This document shows, piece by piece, positions 25,819-35,800 of a stretch of DNA of 64,000 nucleotides (positions are counted from its first letter, which is position 1; each line of letters begins with the position of its first letter). The stretch is from Clostridia bacterium (GTDB lineage: Bacteria; Bacillota; Clostridia; Christensenellales; UBA1242): positions 1 to 64,000 of the forward strand of contig JAFUSR010000003.1 in NCBI GenBank assembly GCA_017467585.1, in the 5' to 3' direction. Under the pieces are notes generated by a model. It was not told where the DNA came from, ran no database searches, and was given only the letters and a program-made list of their open reading frames with translations. A program made the position numbers and the translations under genes.

Positions 25819-27159
25819 ATGAAACATATTCACATTATTGGCATTGGTGGCATATCGCTGAGCGGACTTGCCACAATTTTAATAAACAAAGGTTATGTTG
25901 TGAGCGGCTCAGATGCTCACAAAAGCGACCTTACACAAAAACTTGAAAAACTGGGCGCAAAAATATTTGTGGGGCACTCTGCGACCAATGTTGACGGCGC
26001 AGAACTTGTGGTGCGTTCGGCCGCCATAAAAGATGATAATCCCGAAATTGTTGAGGCACAAAGGCAAGGAATAAAAATTATCGACAGGGCAGAGCTTTTA
26101 GGGCAAATTGCAAGCGAATATCAAACTGTCATTTCGGTTGCGGGCACTCACGGAAAAACCACCACAACAGGCATGCTCGCAAGCATTTTTATTGCAGCAA
26201 ACAAAAACCCAACCGTGCATATTGGCGGAGAACTTCCGATAATTGGCGGAAATGTTTTCATTGGCGGCAAAAAATATTTCATAACCGAGGCCTGCGAATA
26301 TTATGACAGCTTTTTGAAACTTTCTAGCGATTATGGAGTTATCACAAACATCCAAAAAGACCATTTAGATTATTTCAAAAATTTAGATAATTTGCAAAAA
26401 TCGTTTGAAAAATTTGCAAAAAATACAAAATACAACGGTTTGTGCGTAACTAATTTAGATGATGAAAATTGCGCAAAAATAAAAACTAAAAACATGATTA
26501 AATTTTCAGTTTTGTCAAATGCGGACTACTGTGCAACTAACATAACAGAGCAAGACCAAAATTATTCATTTAATGTTGTTGAGTTTGGCAAAAATCTTGG
26601 TAGAATCAGTTTGAGTGTTCCTGGCATTCACAATGTTTCAAACGCAATGGCGGCAATCGCTGTTGCAAGACAAGAATGCATCGAATTTGAAACAATAAAA
26701 AATGCGCTTGAAACTTTTTGTCAAAGCAAGCGCAGATATCAACAACTCACTCACCAAAGCGGTGCGGTTGTTGTTCATGACTATGCTCATCATCCAACAG
26801 AAATTGCGGCAACTCTTGCCGTTGCAAGGGCAAGAACAAGGGGCAAATTGATTGTTGTTTTTGAACCACACACATTTTCACGAACACAATATTTGTGGAA
26901 AGAGTTTTGCGAGTGTTTTGTTGGCGCTGACCAAGTTATTTTTGCTCCAATTTATCCAGCCAGAGAAGAGCCAATAAACGGCGTAACAAGCAAGAACTTG
27001 GCGGTGGCGGTTTCTGAAAGTGGACAAAATGCTATTGCCGCTGAGTCGTTAGATCAAGCGCACGACATGCTTTTGCCATATCTTCAAAAAGATAACACAA
27101 TTTTGCTTCTCGGTGCAGGCACAATCGTTAATCTTGCACAAAAGTTCGGCATAGATTAA
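25819..27159 (+). CDS. murC: UDP-N-acetylmuramate-L-alanine ligase
   Basis: A 446-residue Mur ligase adding L-Ala to UDP-MurNAc. The N-terminal Rossmann GIGGISLSGLA, the ATP loop GTHGKTTTTGM (about 110-120) and HDYAHHPTEIAATL in the C-terminal domain are all there. Length is normal. It stands alone, about 3 kb from murB. Confidence 0.97.
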   Translation: MKHIHIIGIGGISLSGLATILINKGYVVSGSDAHKSDLTQKLEKLGAKIFVGHSATNVDGAELVVRSAAIKDDNPEIVEAQRQGIKIIDRAELLGQIASEYQTVISVAGTHGKTTTTGMLASIFIAANKNPTVHIGGELPIIGGNVFIGGKKYFITEACEYYDSFLKLSSDYGVITNIQKDHLDYFKNLDNLQKSFEKFAKNTKYNGLCVTNLDDENCAKIKTKNMIKFSVLSNADYCATNITEQDQNYSFNVVEFGKNLGRISLSVPGIHNVSNAMAAIAVARQECIEFETIKNALETFCQSKRRYQQLTHQSGAVVVHDYAHHPTEIAATLAVARARTRGKLIVVFEPHTFSRTQYLWKEFCECFVGADQVIFAPIYPAREEPINGVTSKNLAVAVSESGQNAIAAESLDQAHDMLLPYLQKDNTILLLGAGTIVNLAQKFGID

Positions 27160-27197
27160 AATTTTTTTGCATAATTATTTTTATTTTTTTGAGAGTG

Positions 27198-27206
27198 TGT
27201 TATAAT
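27198..27206 (+). promoter_or_regulatory. Extended -10 promoter of uvrC, predicted leaderless
   Basis: TG-T-TATAAT (27198-27206), then TAACAC and ATG at 27213. No good -35 box, so recognition would rely on the TGn extension. No Shine-Dalgarno. Confidence 0.75.
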
Positions 27207-27212
27207 TAACAC

Positions 27213-29042
27213 ATGAATATTCTTGAATTAAGAGAAAAAGTTAAATTGCTTCCAGCAAAACCAGGGTGCTACATAATGAAAAATGAGAGTGGCACTGTCA
27301 TTTATGTTGGAAAGGCAAAAAAGCTTAGAAACCGCGTTAAAAGTTACTTTGACAATTCATCAAAAACACAAAAGACTTATGCTCTTGTTAAAAACATTGT
27401 CGACTTTGAATATATTATCACACCAAGCGAGCTTGACGCTTTTAGTTTAGAGAACAACCTAATCAAAAAATATAAGCCAAAATATAACATTTTGCTTAAA
27501 GACGACAAGTCTTTTCCATACATCAAAATTGACATGGCTGAAAAATTTCCACGAATTCAAATTGTGAGAAGGCCTAAAAAAGATGGCAGCATGTTATTTG
27601 GACCATATGTCACCGGTGTTCCAATTTCAGAACTGATGAACATAATCAAGTCTGCCTTTCCAGTCAGGTGGTGCAACAAAGACTTTTCAAAAGCCAAATT
27701 TCCATGCAAAGCGTGTTTGCATGGCGAACTAGGGCAGTGCATGGCGCCATGTGCCGACGAGTCAAGAGAAAAAGAATATAAAAAAGTGGTTTTAAAGGTT
27801 GTTGATTTTTTAAACGGCGACACAAAACAAGTTAGGGCAAACTTAACCGCAAAAATGAATGCCTATGCAAAAACAGAAAACTTTGAAGAGGCCTTAAAAT
27901 GTCGCAATCACCTGGAGATGATAGATAGGCTAGAAGGCAAAATTATAACCAGCCTCACCACAAGCAAAAATATTGACGTGTTTGCATATTACGACAGTCA
28001 AACAAGCGGACTGTCTGCAATAAATGCAATGACCATCAGAGCCGGTCAAACCATTGGCGAAACCAACTATATTCAAGAAGATGTGGTGGGAAGCACAGAA
28101 GAAATTTTAACCAGCTTTTTGGTTGAATATTATCGAGGAATTGAGAATTTGCCAAACGAAATTGTTTGCAAACAGCTAACCGAAGAGAGTGCCGAACTGA
28201 TTAGTTTATATTTCTTGAACACCTATCAAAAGGTTGTCAAGGTAACAATTCCGCAAAAGGCCATTAAAAATGAACTTTTTGAGCAGGCGTATGCCAACGC
28301 AAAAGAATATTGCGAGCGCTCATCAGACAGCTTTGCGAGAAAACAAAAACTCACAAGCGGTGCGCTTGAGTCGCTAGCCAAACTTTTGGGGCTAAACAGT
28401 GTTTATCGAATTGAAGGTTACGACATTTCGGACATCAGCGGAACAAACAATGTGGCTAGCATGGTGGTTTTTGAGGGTGGCGAACCAAACAAAAAATTAT
28501 ATCGAAAATTTAAAATAAAAACCGTTGAAGGGGCCAACGACTTTGCCTGCATGAAAGAGGCTCTTTCGCGCAGACTTTCTCGCCTTGCCTCCGGCGACAC
28601 AGAATTTGGAGAAAAGCCAGACGTCATTTTGATTGATGGCGGCCTAGGGCAACTTAACAGCGTAAAAGACTTGGCCAGCCAAATGGGGCTAAACATTACC
28701 TTTATTAGCCTGGCAAAACAAGATGAAGAAATCTACACAACAACTTCAAATGCTCCAATTCGCTTGCCACGCACAGACTATGCTCTAAGGCTTTTGCAAC
28801 GTGTTCGTGATGAGAGCCACAGATTTGCAGTTCTCTATCACCGAAATGTTCGCGGAAACACAGAACTTGCTAGCCAACTTGCAGAAATTGAAGGGGTGGG
28901 CAAGCATCGTCAACAAATTTTGTATAAGCACTTCAAAACAATAGACGCCATTGCTGATGCTTCGGTTGAAGAACTTGCCAAAGTTGAAGGAATTGGCGCT
29001 AAAAATGCAATAAACATCTACAATTATTTTCATAAAAATTAA
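27213..29042 (+). CDS. uvrC: Excinuclease ABC subunit C
   Basis: A 609-residue nuclease that makes both cuts in nucleotide excision repair. GIY-YIG domain at the start (PGCYIMK...VIYVGKAKKLRNR), a Cys-rich stretch (CKACLHGELGQCMAPC, about 168-183), UVR motif (about 200-235), the RNase H-like UvrC domain with GYDISDISGT, and C-terminal helix-hairpin-helix. Full length. The predicted mRNA is leaderless. Confidence 0.97.
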   Translation: MNILELREKVKLLPAKPGCYIMKNESGTVIYVGKAKKLRNRVKSYFDNSSKTQKTYALVKNIVDFEYIITPSELDAFSLENNLIKKYKPKYNILLKDDKSFPYIKIDMAEKFPRIQIVRRPKKDGSMLFGPYVTGVPISELMNIIKSAFPVRWCNKDFSKAKFPCKACLHGELGQCMAPCADESREKEYKKVVLKVVDFLNGDTKQVRANLTAKMNAYAKTENFEEALKCRNHLEMIDRLEGKIITSLTTSKNIDVFAYYDSQTSGLSAINAMTIRAGQTIGETNYIQEDVVGSTEEILTSFLVEYYRGIENLPNEIVCKQLTEESAELISLYFLNTYQKVVKVTIPQKAIKNELFEQAYANAKEYCERSSDSFARKQKLTSGALESLAKLLGLNSVYRIEGYDISDISGTNNVASMVVFEGGEPNKKLYRKFKIKTVEGANDFACMKEALSRRLSRLASGDTEFGEKPDVILIDGGLGQLNSVKDLASQMGLNITFISLAKQDEEIYTTTSNAPIRLPRTDYALRLLQRVRDESHRFAVLYHRNVRGNTELASQLAEIEGVGKHRQQILYKHFKTIDAIADASVEELAKVEGIGAKNAINIYNYFHKN

Positions 29043-29067
29043 GCCGACACAAGTTCGGCTTTTTTCA
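29040..29067 (+). terminator. Rho-independent terminator
   Basis: AAGCCGA / TTCGGCTT stem and T run at the uvrC stop. Confidence 0.85.
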
Positions 29068-29093
29068 TATTTGATCGCAGGCTCAAATATATT
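29064..29093 (+). promoter_or_regulatory. SigmaA-like promoter, predicted leaderless
   Basis: TTCATA at 29064-29069, 18-nt spacer, TATATT at 29088-29093, TTTATT, ATG at 29100: again a 6-nt gap and no Shine-Dalgarno. Confidence 0.6.
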
Positions 29094-29099
29094 TTTATT

Positions 29100-30164
29100 A
29101 TGAAAAAAACAATCGACAAAAAGAAAATCAGCAAAATTTTTATAAAAATTGCCATTTCTGTTTTGGTGTGTGCTCTTGCCATGGTTGTTCCAACTGCCAT
29201 AATTTCAATCAAAGCTCCAATAGAAGAAAAGTTCAGCCCCAAAAGTGATTATCAAGGAGTTGTTGAAGTTTGGAATATCGACACATTTGAGGGTGGCAGC
29301 GCAAGCAAAACGAGCTTTCTTTCTGCCACAGCGCTAAGTTTTCAAAACTCAAATAAGGGCACTTATTTGCTCATAAAAAACATGACTCCAAGCGAATGTG
29401 CTTTGGCACTAGAACAAGGGCAACACCCACAGCTTTTTAGCTTTGGTTCAGCATTTGCAAATGCGTTAAAAAACGAGCTTGCTGAGGTCTCTGCAAATGA
29501 GTCAGTCTGCGTGCAAATTGCAAATAGTGCCACCATTGACCAAAAAACTTATGCAATTGGCTATGCAAAGAGTGCCTATGTTTTAATTTCACTCCAAGAA
29601 AATCTTGCTGACAGCCAGTCTTCAATCAGCTCGCAGGCCTTTGTTTGCGGAAACAAAAAACAACTAAGAAATGGCAAGGAAAAAATAACTTATTCTCTTG
29701 TGTTTGGCGGTGCTAGCACAAGTCCAAGCGTGGCATTTGAAAACAAGTTTTATCTACTTGTGGCTGGCGAAACAACTTTCGACAAAACCGATTTTAGCAA
29801 GACAAGTTATCAGGCATATTGCGACTTTGTTGAAGGAAAATCAAAGATTTTGCTTGGCACAATTCGCGATGTTTTTAGAGTTAAAAATAGAGAAAATCAG
29901 GGCAAACTTTCAAACGTGGTTTATGAGCCAGTGGGTGAGTGTGCAGACCTTGTTCAATATTTTGGAATAGACAAAACCGCAACCGAAAAACAAAAACTGG
30001 TGTGTGAAAAGTTTATCAATTTTGTTTTGAGTGAACCAATTCAACAAAAGTTAAACGAAGTTGGCTTGCTTTCGGCAAGGGATGGGTTAAAACTTTACGA
30101 CACAGGCGTTATGAGCGACATAGAGCGTTCAGTTGTGGGAGCGCAAATTAGTTCAATATTTTGA
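29100..30164 (+). CDS. Membrane-anchored protein resembling extracellular solute-binding proteins
   Basis: A 354-residue protein with a basic N-terminus, a membrane anchor (about 17-37, no lipobox Cys) and an extracytoplasmic domain. VEVWNIDTFEGGSASKTSFL (about 51-70) and the C-terminal CEKFINFVLSEPIQQKLNEVGLLSARDG resemble family 1 (sugar-type) binding proteins. No permease or ATPase genes are next to it, so it may not serve transport; it is upstream of murB and overlaps its start (TGATG), hinting at a cell-surface role. Function not known. Confidence 0.7.
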   Translation: MKKTIDKKKISKIFIKIAISVLVCALAMVVPTAIISIKAPIEEKFSPKSDYQGVVEVWNIDTFEGGSASKTSFLSATALSFQNSNKGTYLLIKNMTPSECALALEQGQHPQLFSFGSAFANALKNELAEVSANESVCVQIANSATIDQKTYAIGYAKSAYVLISLQENLADSQSSISSQAFVCGNKKQLRNGKEKITYSLVFGGASTSPSVAFENKFYLLVAGETTFDKTDFSKTSYQAYCDFVEGKSKILLGTIRDVFRVKNRENQGKLSNVVYEPVGECADLVQYFGIDKTATEKQKLVCEKFINFVLSEPIQQKLNEVGLLSARDGLKLYDTGVMSDIERSVVGAQISSIF

Positions 30165-31090
30165 TGGAGAGAGCAGTGAATTTTGAAGAAATTTTCGAAA
30201 AAGATATTTTGCACTATGCCGACAGTTCAAAGTTTTGTTCTGTTGGTTTTGGTGGTCAGTTTGAGTGGCTGATTTTGCCAAAAACAAGTCAAGACTTTTG
30301 TGAATATATCAGCTTTTTGAACAACAAACAAACACCCTATAAAGTGCTCGGAAACATGACTAACATAATCCCTCAAGACGGACTTATGAAGGGCATTTTT
30401 GTTTCGACAAAGTTGATTAAAGAGCCCCCAAAAGTTGTGGGAAACAGAATTATTGCAAATGCCGGGGCGAGCCTTTTTGAAGTATGCAAAGTGGCACTCG
30501 AACACGAACTTGGCGGAATTGAAAAATTGTGTGGAATTCCTGGCACTGTTGGTGGGGCCATCTTTAACAATGCTGGTGCATTTGGAACCGAAATAGCAAA
30601 TGTTCTCGAGAGCGTTTTGGTGATAGATGGCCTAGAAATGAAAAGCCTGCCAGTGGCAGACCTTGGACTAAACTATAGAACTAGCAATTTCAAAACAAAC
30701 AAACAAATTATTTTGTCTGCAACATTTATGTTGCATAGCTCAAACAAAAATGATATAATAAGCACCATGAGAGAGTGCGCAAAAAAGCGCAGTCAAACAC
30801 AACCACAAGCGGCGAGTGCAGGCAGTGTGTTTAAAAGAACAGCACTTGGTGCGGCCGGCATGTTATTAGATAAGTGTGGGCTTAAAGGCAAAACTTGTGG
30901 TGGAGCAGAAATAAGCAAAAAACACGCCAATTTTGTTATAAATAATGGCGGAGCGACATGCCAAGACTATAAAACCCTTGTCAAACTTGCCACCGACACC
31001 GTCTGGCAGAATTTTGGAATAGAACTCGAAAGAGAAGTCGAATATTTAGGAGAAAACAATGAGAGTAACAGCCGATTATCACACACATAG
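30164..31090 (+). CDS. murB: UDP-N-acetylenolpyruvoylglucosamine reductase
   Basis: A 308-residue FAD enzyme making UDP-MurNAc. GNMTNII (FAD-site GxGSN-like, but with Met/Thr), CGIPGTVGGAIFNNAGAFG (about 123-141), LNYRTSNF and SAGSVFKR (active Ser) fit MurB. Start: ATG 30164 overlaps the upstream stop as TGATG; a GTG at 30176 with GGAGAG 4-5 nt upstream is the alternative. Followed by the PHP gene and whiA, a usual Clostridia neighbourhood although rapZ and yvcK are missing here. Confidence 0.94.
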   Translation: MERAVNFEEIFEKDILHYADSSKFCSVGFGGQFEWLILPKTSQDFCEYISFLNNKQTPYKVLGNMTNIIPQDGLMKGIFVSTKLIKEPPKVVGNRIIANAGASLFEVCKVALEHELGGIEKLCGIPGTVGGAIFNNAGAFGTEIANVLESVLVIDGLEMKSLPVADLGLNYRTSNFKTNKQIILSATFMLHSSNKNDIISTMRECAKKRSQTQPQAASAGSVFKRTALGAAGMLLDKCGLKGKTCGGAEISKKHANFVINNGGATCQDYKTLVKLATDTVWQNFGIELEREVEYLGENNESNSRLSHT

Positions 31091-31790
31091 CAGATATTCA
31101 AAATGGTATCACGCAAAACACACAATCGACCAAATGGCACAGCGCGCAAAAGAACTTGGACTAGAAGAAATTGCCATAACCGATCATGGCCCAAAACACT
31201 TGTTTTATGGAATTAAGCCAAGTCAACTTGCTCGCGCAAAACAAGACACTCGCGCCGCAAGCAAAAAACACGGAATCAAGGTTTTTATGGGTGTCGAAGC
31301 AAACTTGCTTGGGGCAGATGGACAAATTGATTTAACTGATGACCAAATTAAAGATTTGGACATTTTGCTTGTTGGTTTTCACAAGGGCACAAAACCAAAT
31401 TTCATTAATTATTTCGACAAAAAGCAGAGAAACTCACAAGAGCAAATAGAGAAAAACACACAGGCATATATTAACGCCATTAACAGATATCCAATCGACA
31501 TAATAACACACTTGAACGAATATATCAGGGTGGACACAAAACGCGTTGCAGAGGCCTGTGCAAAACGCGGCACAATTCTTGAATTCAACTCAAAACACAT
31601 GAAGTTCACCGACGAGGACATTGAAATTTTAAAAGAAAGCGGTGTAAATTTTGTTGTTAGCAGCGACGCGCACAACAAAAAGAGAATTCGTGATGTTGAC
31701 TCGTGTTTAGAACTGATAAAATCTCACAATATTCCACTAGACAGGGTTAAAAACATAAACCAAACTCTAAAGTTTTTGCCAAAAGTTTAA
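31059..31790 (+). CDS. PHP-domain phosphoesterase (YcdX-like)
   Basis: A 243-residue PHP protein with the metal-binding motifs DYHTHSRYS (6-14), ITDHGPKH (about 41-48), GVEANLL (about 73-79), HLNEYI and SSDAHNK near the C-terminus. Probably a trinuclear metal phosphatase; substrate unknown. Starts inside the end of murB (32-nt overlap) with AGGAGA before the ATG, so translationally coupled. A PHP gene between murB and whiA is common in Clostridia. Confidence 0.9.
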   Translation: MRVTADYHTHSRYSKWYHAKHTIDQMAQRAKELGLEEIAITDHGPKHLFYGIKPSQLARAKQDTRAASKKHGIKVFMGVEANLLGADGQIDLTDDQIKDLDILLVGFHKGTKPNFINYFDKKQRNSQEQIEKNTQAYINAINRYPIDIITHLNEYIRVDTKRVAEACAKRGTILEFNSKHMKFTDEDIEILKESGVNFVVSSDAHNKKRIRDVDSCLELIKSHNIPLDRVKNINQTLKFLPKV

Positions 31791-31806
31791 AATTTTATTT
31801 TAAATA

Positions 31807-31834
31807 TTGAAAAATTTGAGGGTGATGATAAAAT
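31807..31834 (+). promoter_or_regulatory. SigmaA-type promoter of whiA-dnaE
   Basis: TTGAAA at 31807-31812, 16-nt spacer, TAAAAT at 31829-31834; AAGGGG before the ATG at 31853. Confidence 0.65.
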
Positions 31835-31852
31835 AAAAATAAGGGGCAAAAG

Positions 31853-32800
31853 ATGACATTTTCTAGCAGAGTAAAAAAAGAAATACTTTCTAGCAATCTT
31901 GCAGATGGCAACGAACTTGCCATGATTTGTGGTGTCATTTTGTCTGCAGGAACAATTGTTATTTCAAACAAACAAATGTCATTTAACATCACAAGCGAAA
32001 ACTATGATCTTTTGAAATATGTCAAAAGACTGATAAAAAAAATGTTTCCAAGGGCAGAGGTTTTGTTGCCTGTTGTTAAGGGAGAGGGCAAACGCACAAC
32101 CCTTTCTCTCGACCCAGAGAGTGCAAACGAAATTCTTTTTGACTGTGGAATTTTAAGTCACGACGAGCTTGGCAGAACCAACATAAGTTTGGTTGGAGAT
32201 GGTCACCTTTTGATAGAACGAGAGGGCAAACTAGCATATCTCGCTGGCAGTTTTTTGGGTGGCGGAAGCATTAGTGTTCCCGACTCAAAAAAAGAGCATA
32301 GCGGTTATCACATGGAATGGAGCTTTTCCAGCAGCAACCAGGCGAGCGCAATTTGTGAAATTCTTGCAACATTTGATGTTTTTGCAAAAATGGTTGCGCG
32401 TGGCGACAACTATGTTGTTTACATTAAAGGCAGCGAACAAATCGGAACAGTTTTGGTTTTGCTTGGCGCAAGTTCTGCTTATCTTGCTCTCGAGAGCGAA
32501 CTTGTTTCAAGAGAAATGAGAAACATGGTCAACAGACAGAGCAATTGCATAAATGCAAACATAGACAAAGCGGTTAGTGCCGGAATTCGTCAAATAGAAG
32601 CCATTCGCCAAATAGATAGCACGATTGGCGTTGAAAACCTGCCAAATTCCCTTAAAGAAATTGCTAAACTGCGTCTTGAAAACCGCGAGGCAACACTTTC
32701 AGAGATTGCTGAAATATTGCACATTAGCAAGTCGGCAGTCAACTTACGATTTAGAAAATTAATAAGTCTTGCAAACGAACTAGGAGAAACAAATGACTAA
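31853..32800 (+). CDS. whiA: WhiA, DNA-binding division regulator
   Basis: A 315-residue WhiA: N-terminal SSRVKKEILS, two degenerate LAGLIDADG halves (AYLAGSFLGGGSISVP at about 122-137), and a C-terminal helix-turn-helix (LSEIAEILHISKSAVNLRFRKL). In Bacillus it links to division and chromosome segregation. It overlaps dnaE by 8 nt. Confidence 0.95.
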   Translation: MTFSSRVKKEILSSNLADGNELAMICGVILSAGTIVISNKQMSFNITSENYDLLKYVKRLIKKMFPRAEVLLPVVKGEGKRTTLSLDPESANEILFDCGILSHDELGRTNISLVGDGHLLIEREGKLAYLAGSFLGGGSISVPDSKKEHSGYHMEWSFSSSNQASAICEILATFDVFAKMVARGDNYVVYIKGSEQIGTVLVLLGASSAYLALESELVSREMRNMVNRQSNCINANIDKAVSAGIRQIEAIRQIDSTIGVENLPNSLKEIAKLRLENREATLSEIAEILHISKSAVNLRFRKLISLANELGETND

Positions 32801-35800
32801 ATTGCAATTTGAATATAAACAGCATGGTGGAAAAAAGTTTGAAACAAACGCATTTGGCAAGTTTGTAAATTGTTTGCGCGTGAAAAATTCTGGTCTTCAT
32901 AAAACCAAAATTGCCATGCACACAGTTATGGATAAAAGCAGCTTTGTTCACTTGCATTTGCACACTGAATATAGCCTTCTAGATGGCTGCGCGAGAATTG
33001 AAAAAGTTGTCAAAGTTGCAAAACAAATGGGAATGCCCGCAATTGCCATAACTGACCACGGAAACATGTATGGTGCAATCACATTTTTTGATGCTTGCCG
33101 CAAAGCAGGAATCAGACCAATTATCGGCTGCGAGATGTATGTTGCCGAAGACTTGTGGAACAAAAATGGAAAACAAAAATTAGAGCACCTGATTTTGCTT
33201 GCAAAAGACGAAGAAGGTTATCTCAACTTAAGCAAACTCAACTCAATCTCTTTTCGCGATGGATTTTATTATAAGCCACGCATAGACTACAAAACTTTAA
33301 AAGAACATAGTCGTGGTCTTATTTGCACCTCAGCGTGCATTGCAGGAACTGTTCCTCAACTTATTTTGAAAGATCAAATCGAAGATGCTGAAAAGCAGGT
33401 TCAATGGTTTAAAGATGTGTTTGGCGACGACTTTTATCTTGAAATTCAAATGCATCGTCCATCTAGTCCAGACGAAATGACAGAGGAATATAGATTTTTT
33501 GTTGAAGAGCAAACAAAGGTCAACAAATATCTTCATCAGTTTGCAAAAAAATTCAATATAAAAATGGTTGCCACAAACGACGTTCACTATATCTACAAAG
33601 AAGATGCGCTTTTGCAAGATGTTTTGGTTTGCATAAGCACAGGCCGAACGCTCGAAGAAACCGACCGTTTTAAAATGACGGGCAGTGATTATTATTTTAA
33701 AACCAGAAAAGAGATGGAAGAATCTCTTCCAGACGATGTTGAAGCAATTGAAAACACAATAGAAATTGCCTGCAAGTGCAATTTTGATTTTACCATGGCT
33801 CCAACTCAAAACATGGATAAAAACATTTATCACTTTCCAAACTATCAGCCACCAACAGGGCAGAGTTGCAAAGAATATTTGATTGACCTTGTTAATAAAG
33901 GAATTATTGAAAGATATGGCAAAGAAACGCCAGAAATTCGCGAACGTGCCGACAGCGAACTTGCAATTATTAACAAACTTGGCTATGCGCAATATTTTTT
34001 GACAGTTCGCGACTATATTATGGCAGCTCACGAAATGGGTGTGCCTGTTGGTCAGGGTCGTGGTTCAGGTGCTGGAAGCATTGTTGCTTACACAATTAGA
34101 ATAACCGATATCGACCCACTTAAATATGACTTGCTCTTTGAAAGATTTTTGCATTTGGAGCGTGTGTCTGCTCCCGATTTTGATATTGACTTTTCAGATG
34201 ATGGAAGAGAAAAAGTCATCGAATATGTTAAGAAAAAATATGGCGAAGACAAGGTTGTTAACATTTTGACTTTTGGAACAATGGCTGCCAAAATGGCCAT
34301 CAAAGACGTTGGAAGAGTTCTTAAGGTTCCTTATGCTGAAACTGACAAAATCACCAAGCTTATTCCAATGATGGACGGCAAACACCACGACGTTTTAAAA
34401 AAGTGCTTCGGGCAATATCACAACCCAGACGACCCAACACAATATGCAATTCCAGAACTCGTTGAAATTTATAACACAAACCCAGAACTTCGCCGCGTTG
34501 TTGACATTGCCATGCGCCTAGAGGGCATGCCACGAAACTGTGGAACGCACGCCTGCGGAATTTTGATTGGCTTTGACACTCTTGAAAATTATATTCCACT
34601 TGGCAGAAATGGAGACAACTTAACAACACAATATAACATGGTTGATATTGAGCGACTGGGCCACTTAAAAATGGACTTTTTGGGTCTGCGCAACCTCAAC
34701 GATATTAAAACCTGTCAAGAGCTCGTGTTTGAAAATTATGGCAAAGACAGAGTTCTCGACTTTAACGTGCTTGGCTATGAAGATCCAAAGGTCTATGAAC
34801 TAATTTCTTCAGGCAACACAACAGCCATTTTCCAACTAGAAAGTGGTGGATTTCAAAAGTTTTTGAAAGAACTAAAACCTAGCAGCCTAGAAGATATCAT
34901 CGCGGCCGTTTCGCTCTATCGTCCTGGCCCAATGGATAGCATTCCTCGTTATGTTCACAACAAACACAATCCAGAAGACGTAACTTATTTGCATCCACTT
35001 TTGAAAGATATTTTGGACGTAACCTATGGTTGCATAGTCTATCAAGAGCAGGTTCAAAGAATTGTTCAAAAGATGGCGGGATATTCTCTTGCGCAGGCCG
35101 ACATGGTCCGCAGAATGATGGGAAAGAAAAAGGTTGACGCCATGAAGGCAGAAAAACAAGTCTTCTTGTATGGCAAACCAGCCGAAAACGGCAAGCCACC
35201 AATTCCGGGTGCCATTAAAAACGGCGTAAAAAAAGAAATTGCAGAGCAGGTTTGGCACGAAATGGAAAACTTTGCAAAATATGCCTTTAACAAATCTCAC
35301 TCTGCGTGCTATGCGGCGCTGGCATACAAAACAGCATATCTAAAAACTTATTATGAGCCAGAATTTTTGACTGCCGTCATAAATAACAGAATAACCAATG
35401 CTCCAGAAGTATCTCACTATGTAACATATTCTCGTTCTGAGGGAATTGAAGTTTTGCCACCAGACATCAATCTCAGCAAAACCAGATTTACCGTAAAGGG
35501 CAGACAAATGAGATTTGGCCTTTGCGCAATCAAGGGAATTGGTGAGGGCGTTTGCGACGGAATTGTTGCAGAAAGAGAAAAGAACGGACCATATAAAAAC
35601 CTTGCAAACTTTCTTTCTAGAAATGTTGAACTTAACATTAACAAACGTGTTATCGAGGGCATGATTTATAGCGGTGCATTTGATTGCTTTGGAAAAAAGC
35701 GAAGCCAACTTATTTCGGTTTATGAAAATGCAATGGCGTGTGCAGCCAAAGAAAAACAGAGCAAAATGAGTGGGCAGTTTAGTTTGTTTACAGACATTTT

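Noticed and set aside
33330-34031. Long minus-strand open frame of 233 codons inside dnaE
   Set aside because: Antisense shadow of a strongly coding frame; rich in Phe, Asn and Val as expected from antisense of Lys/Glu-rich sequence, with no start signals.
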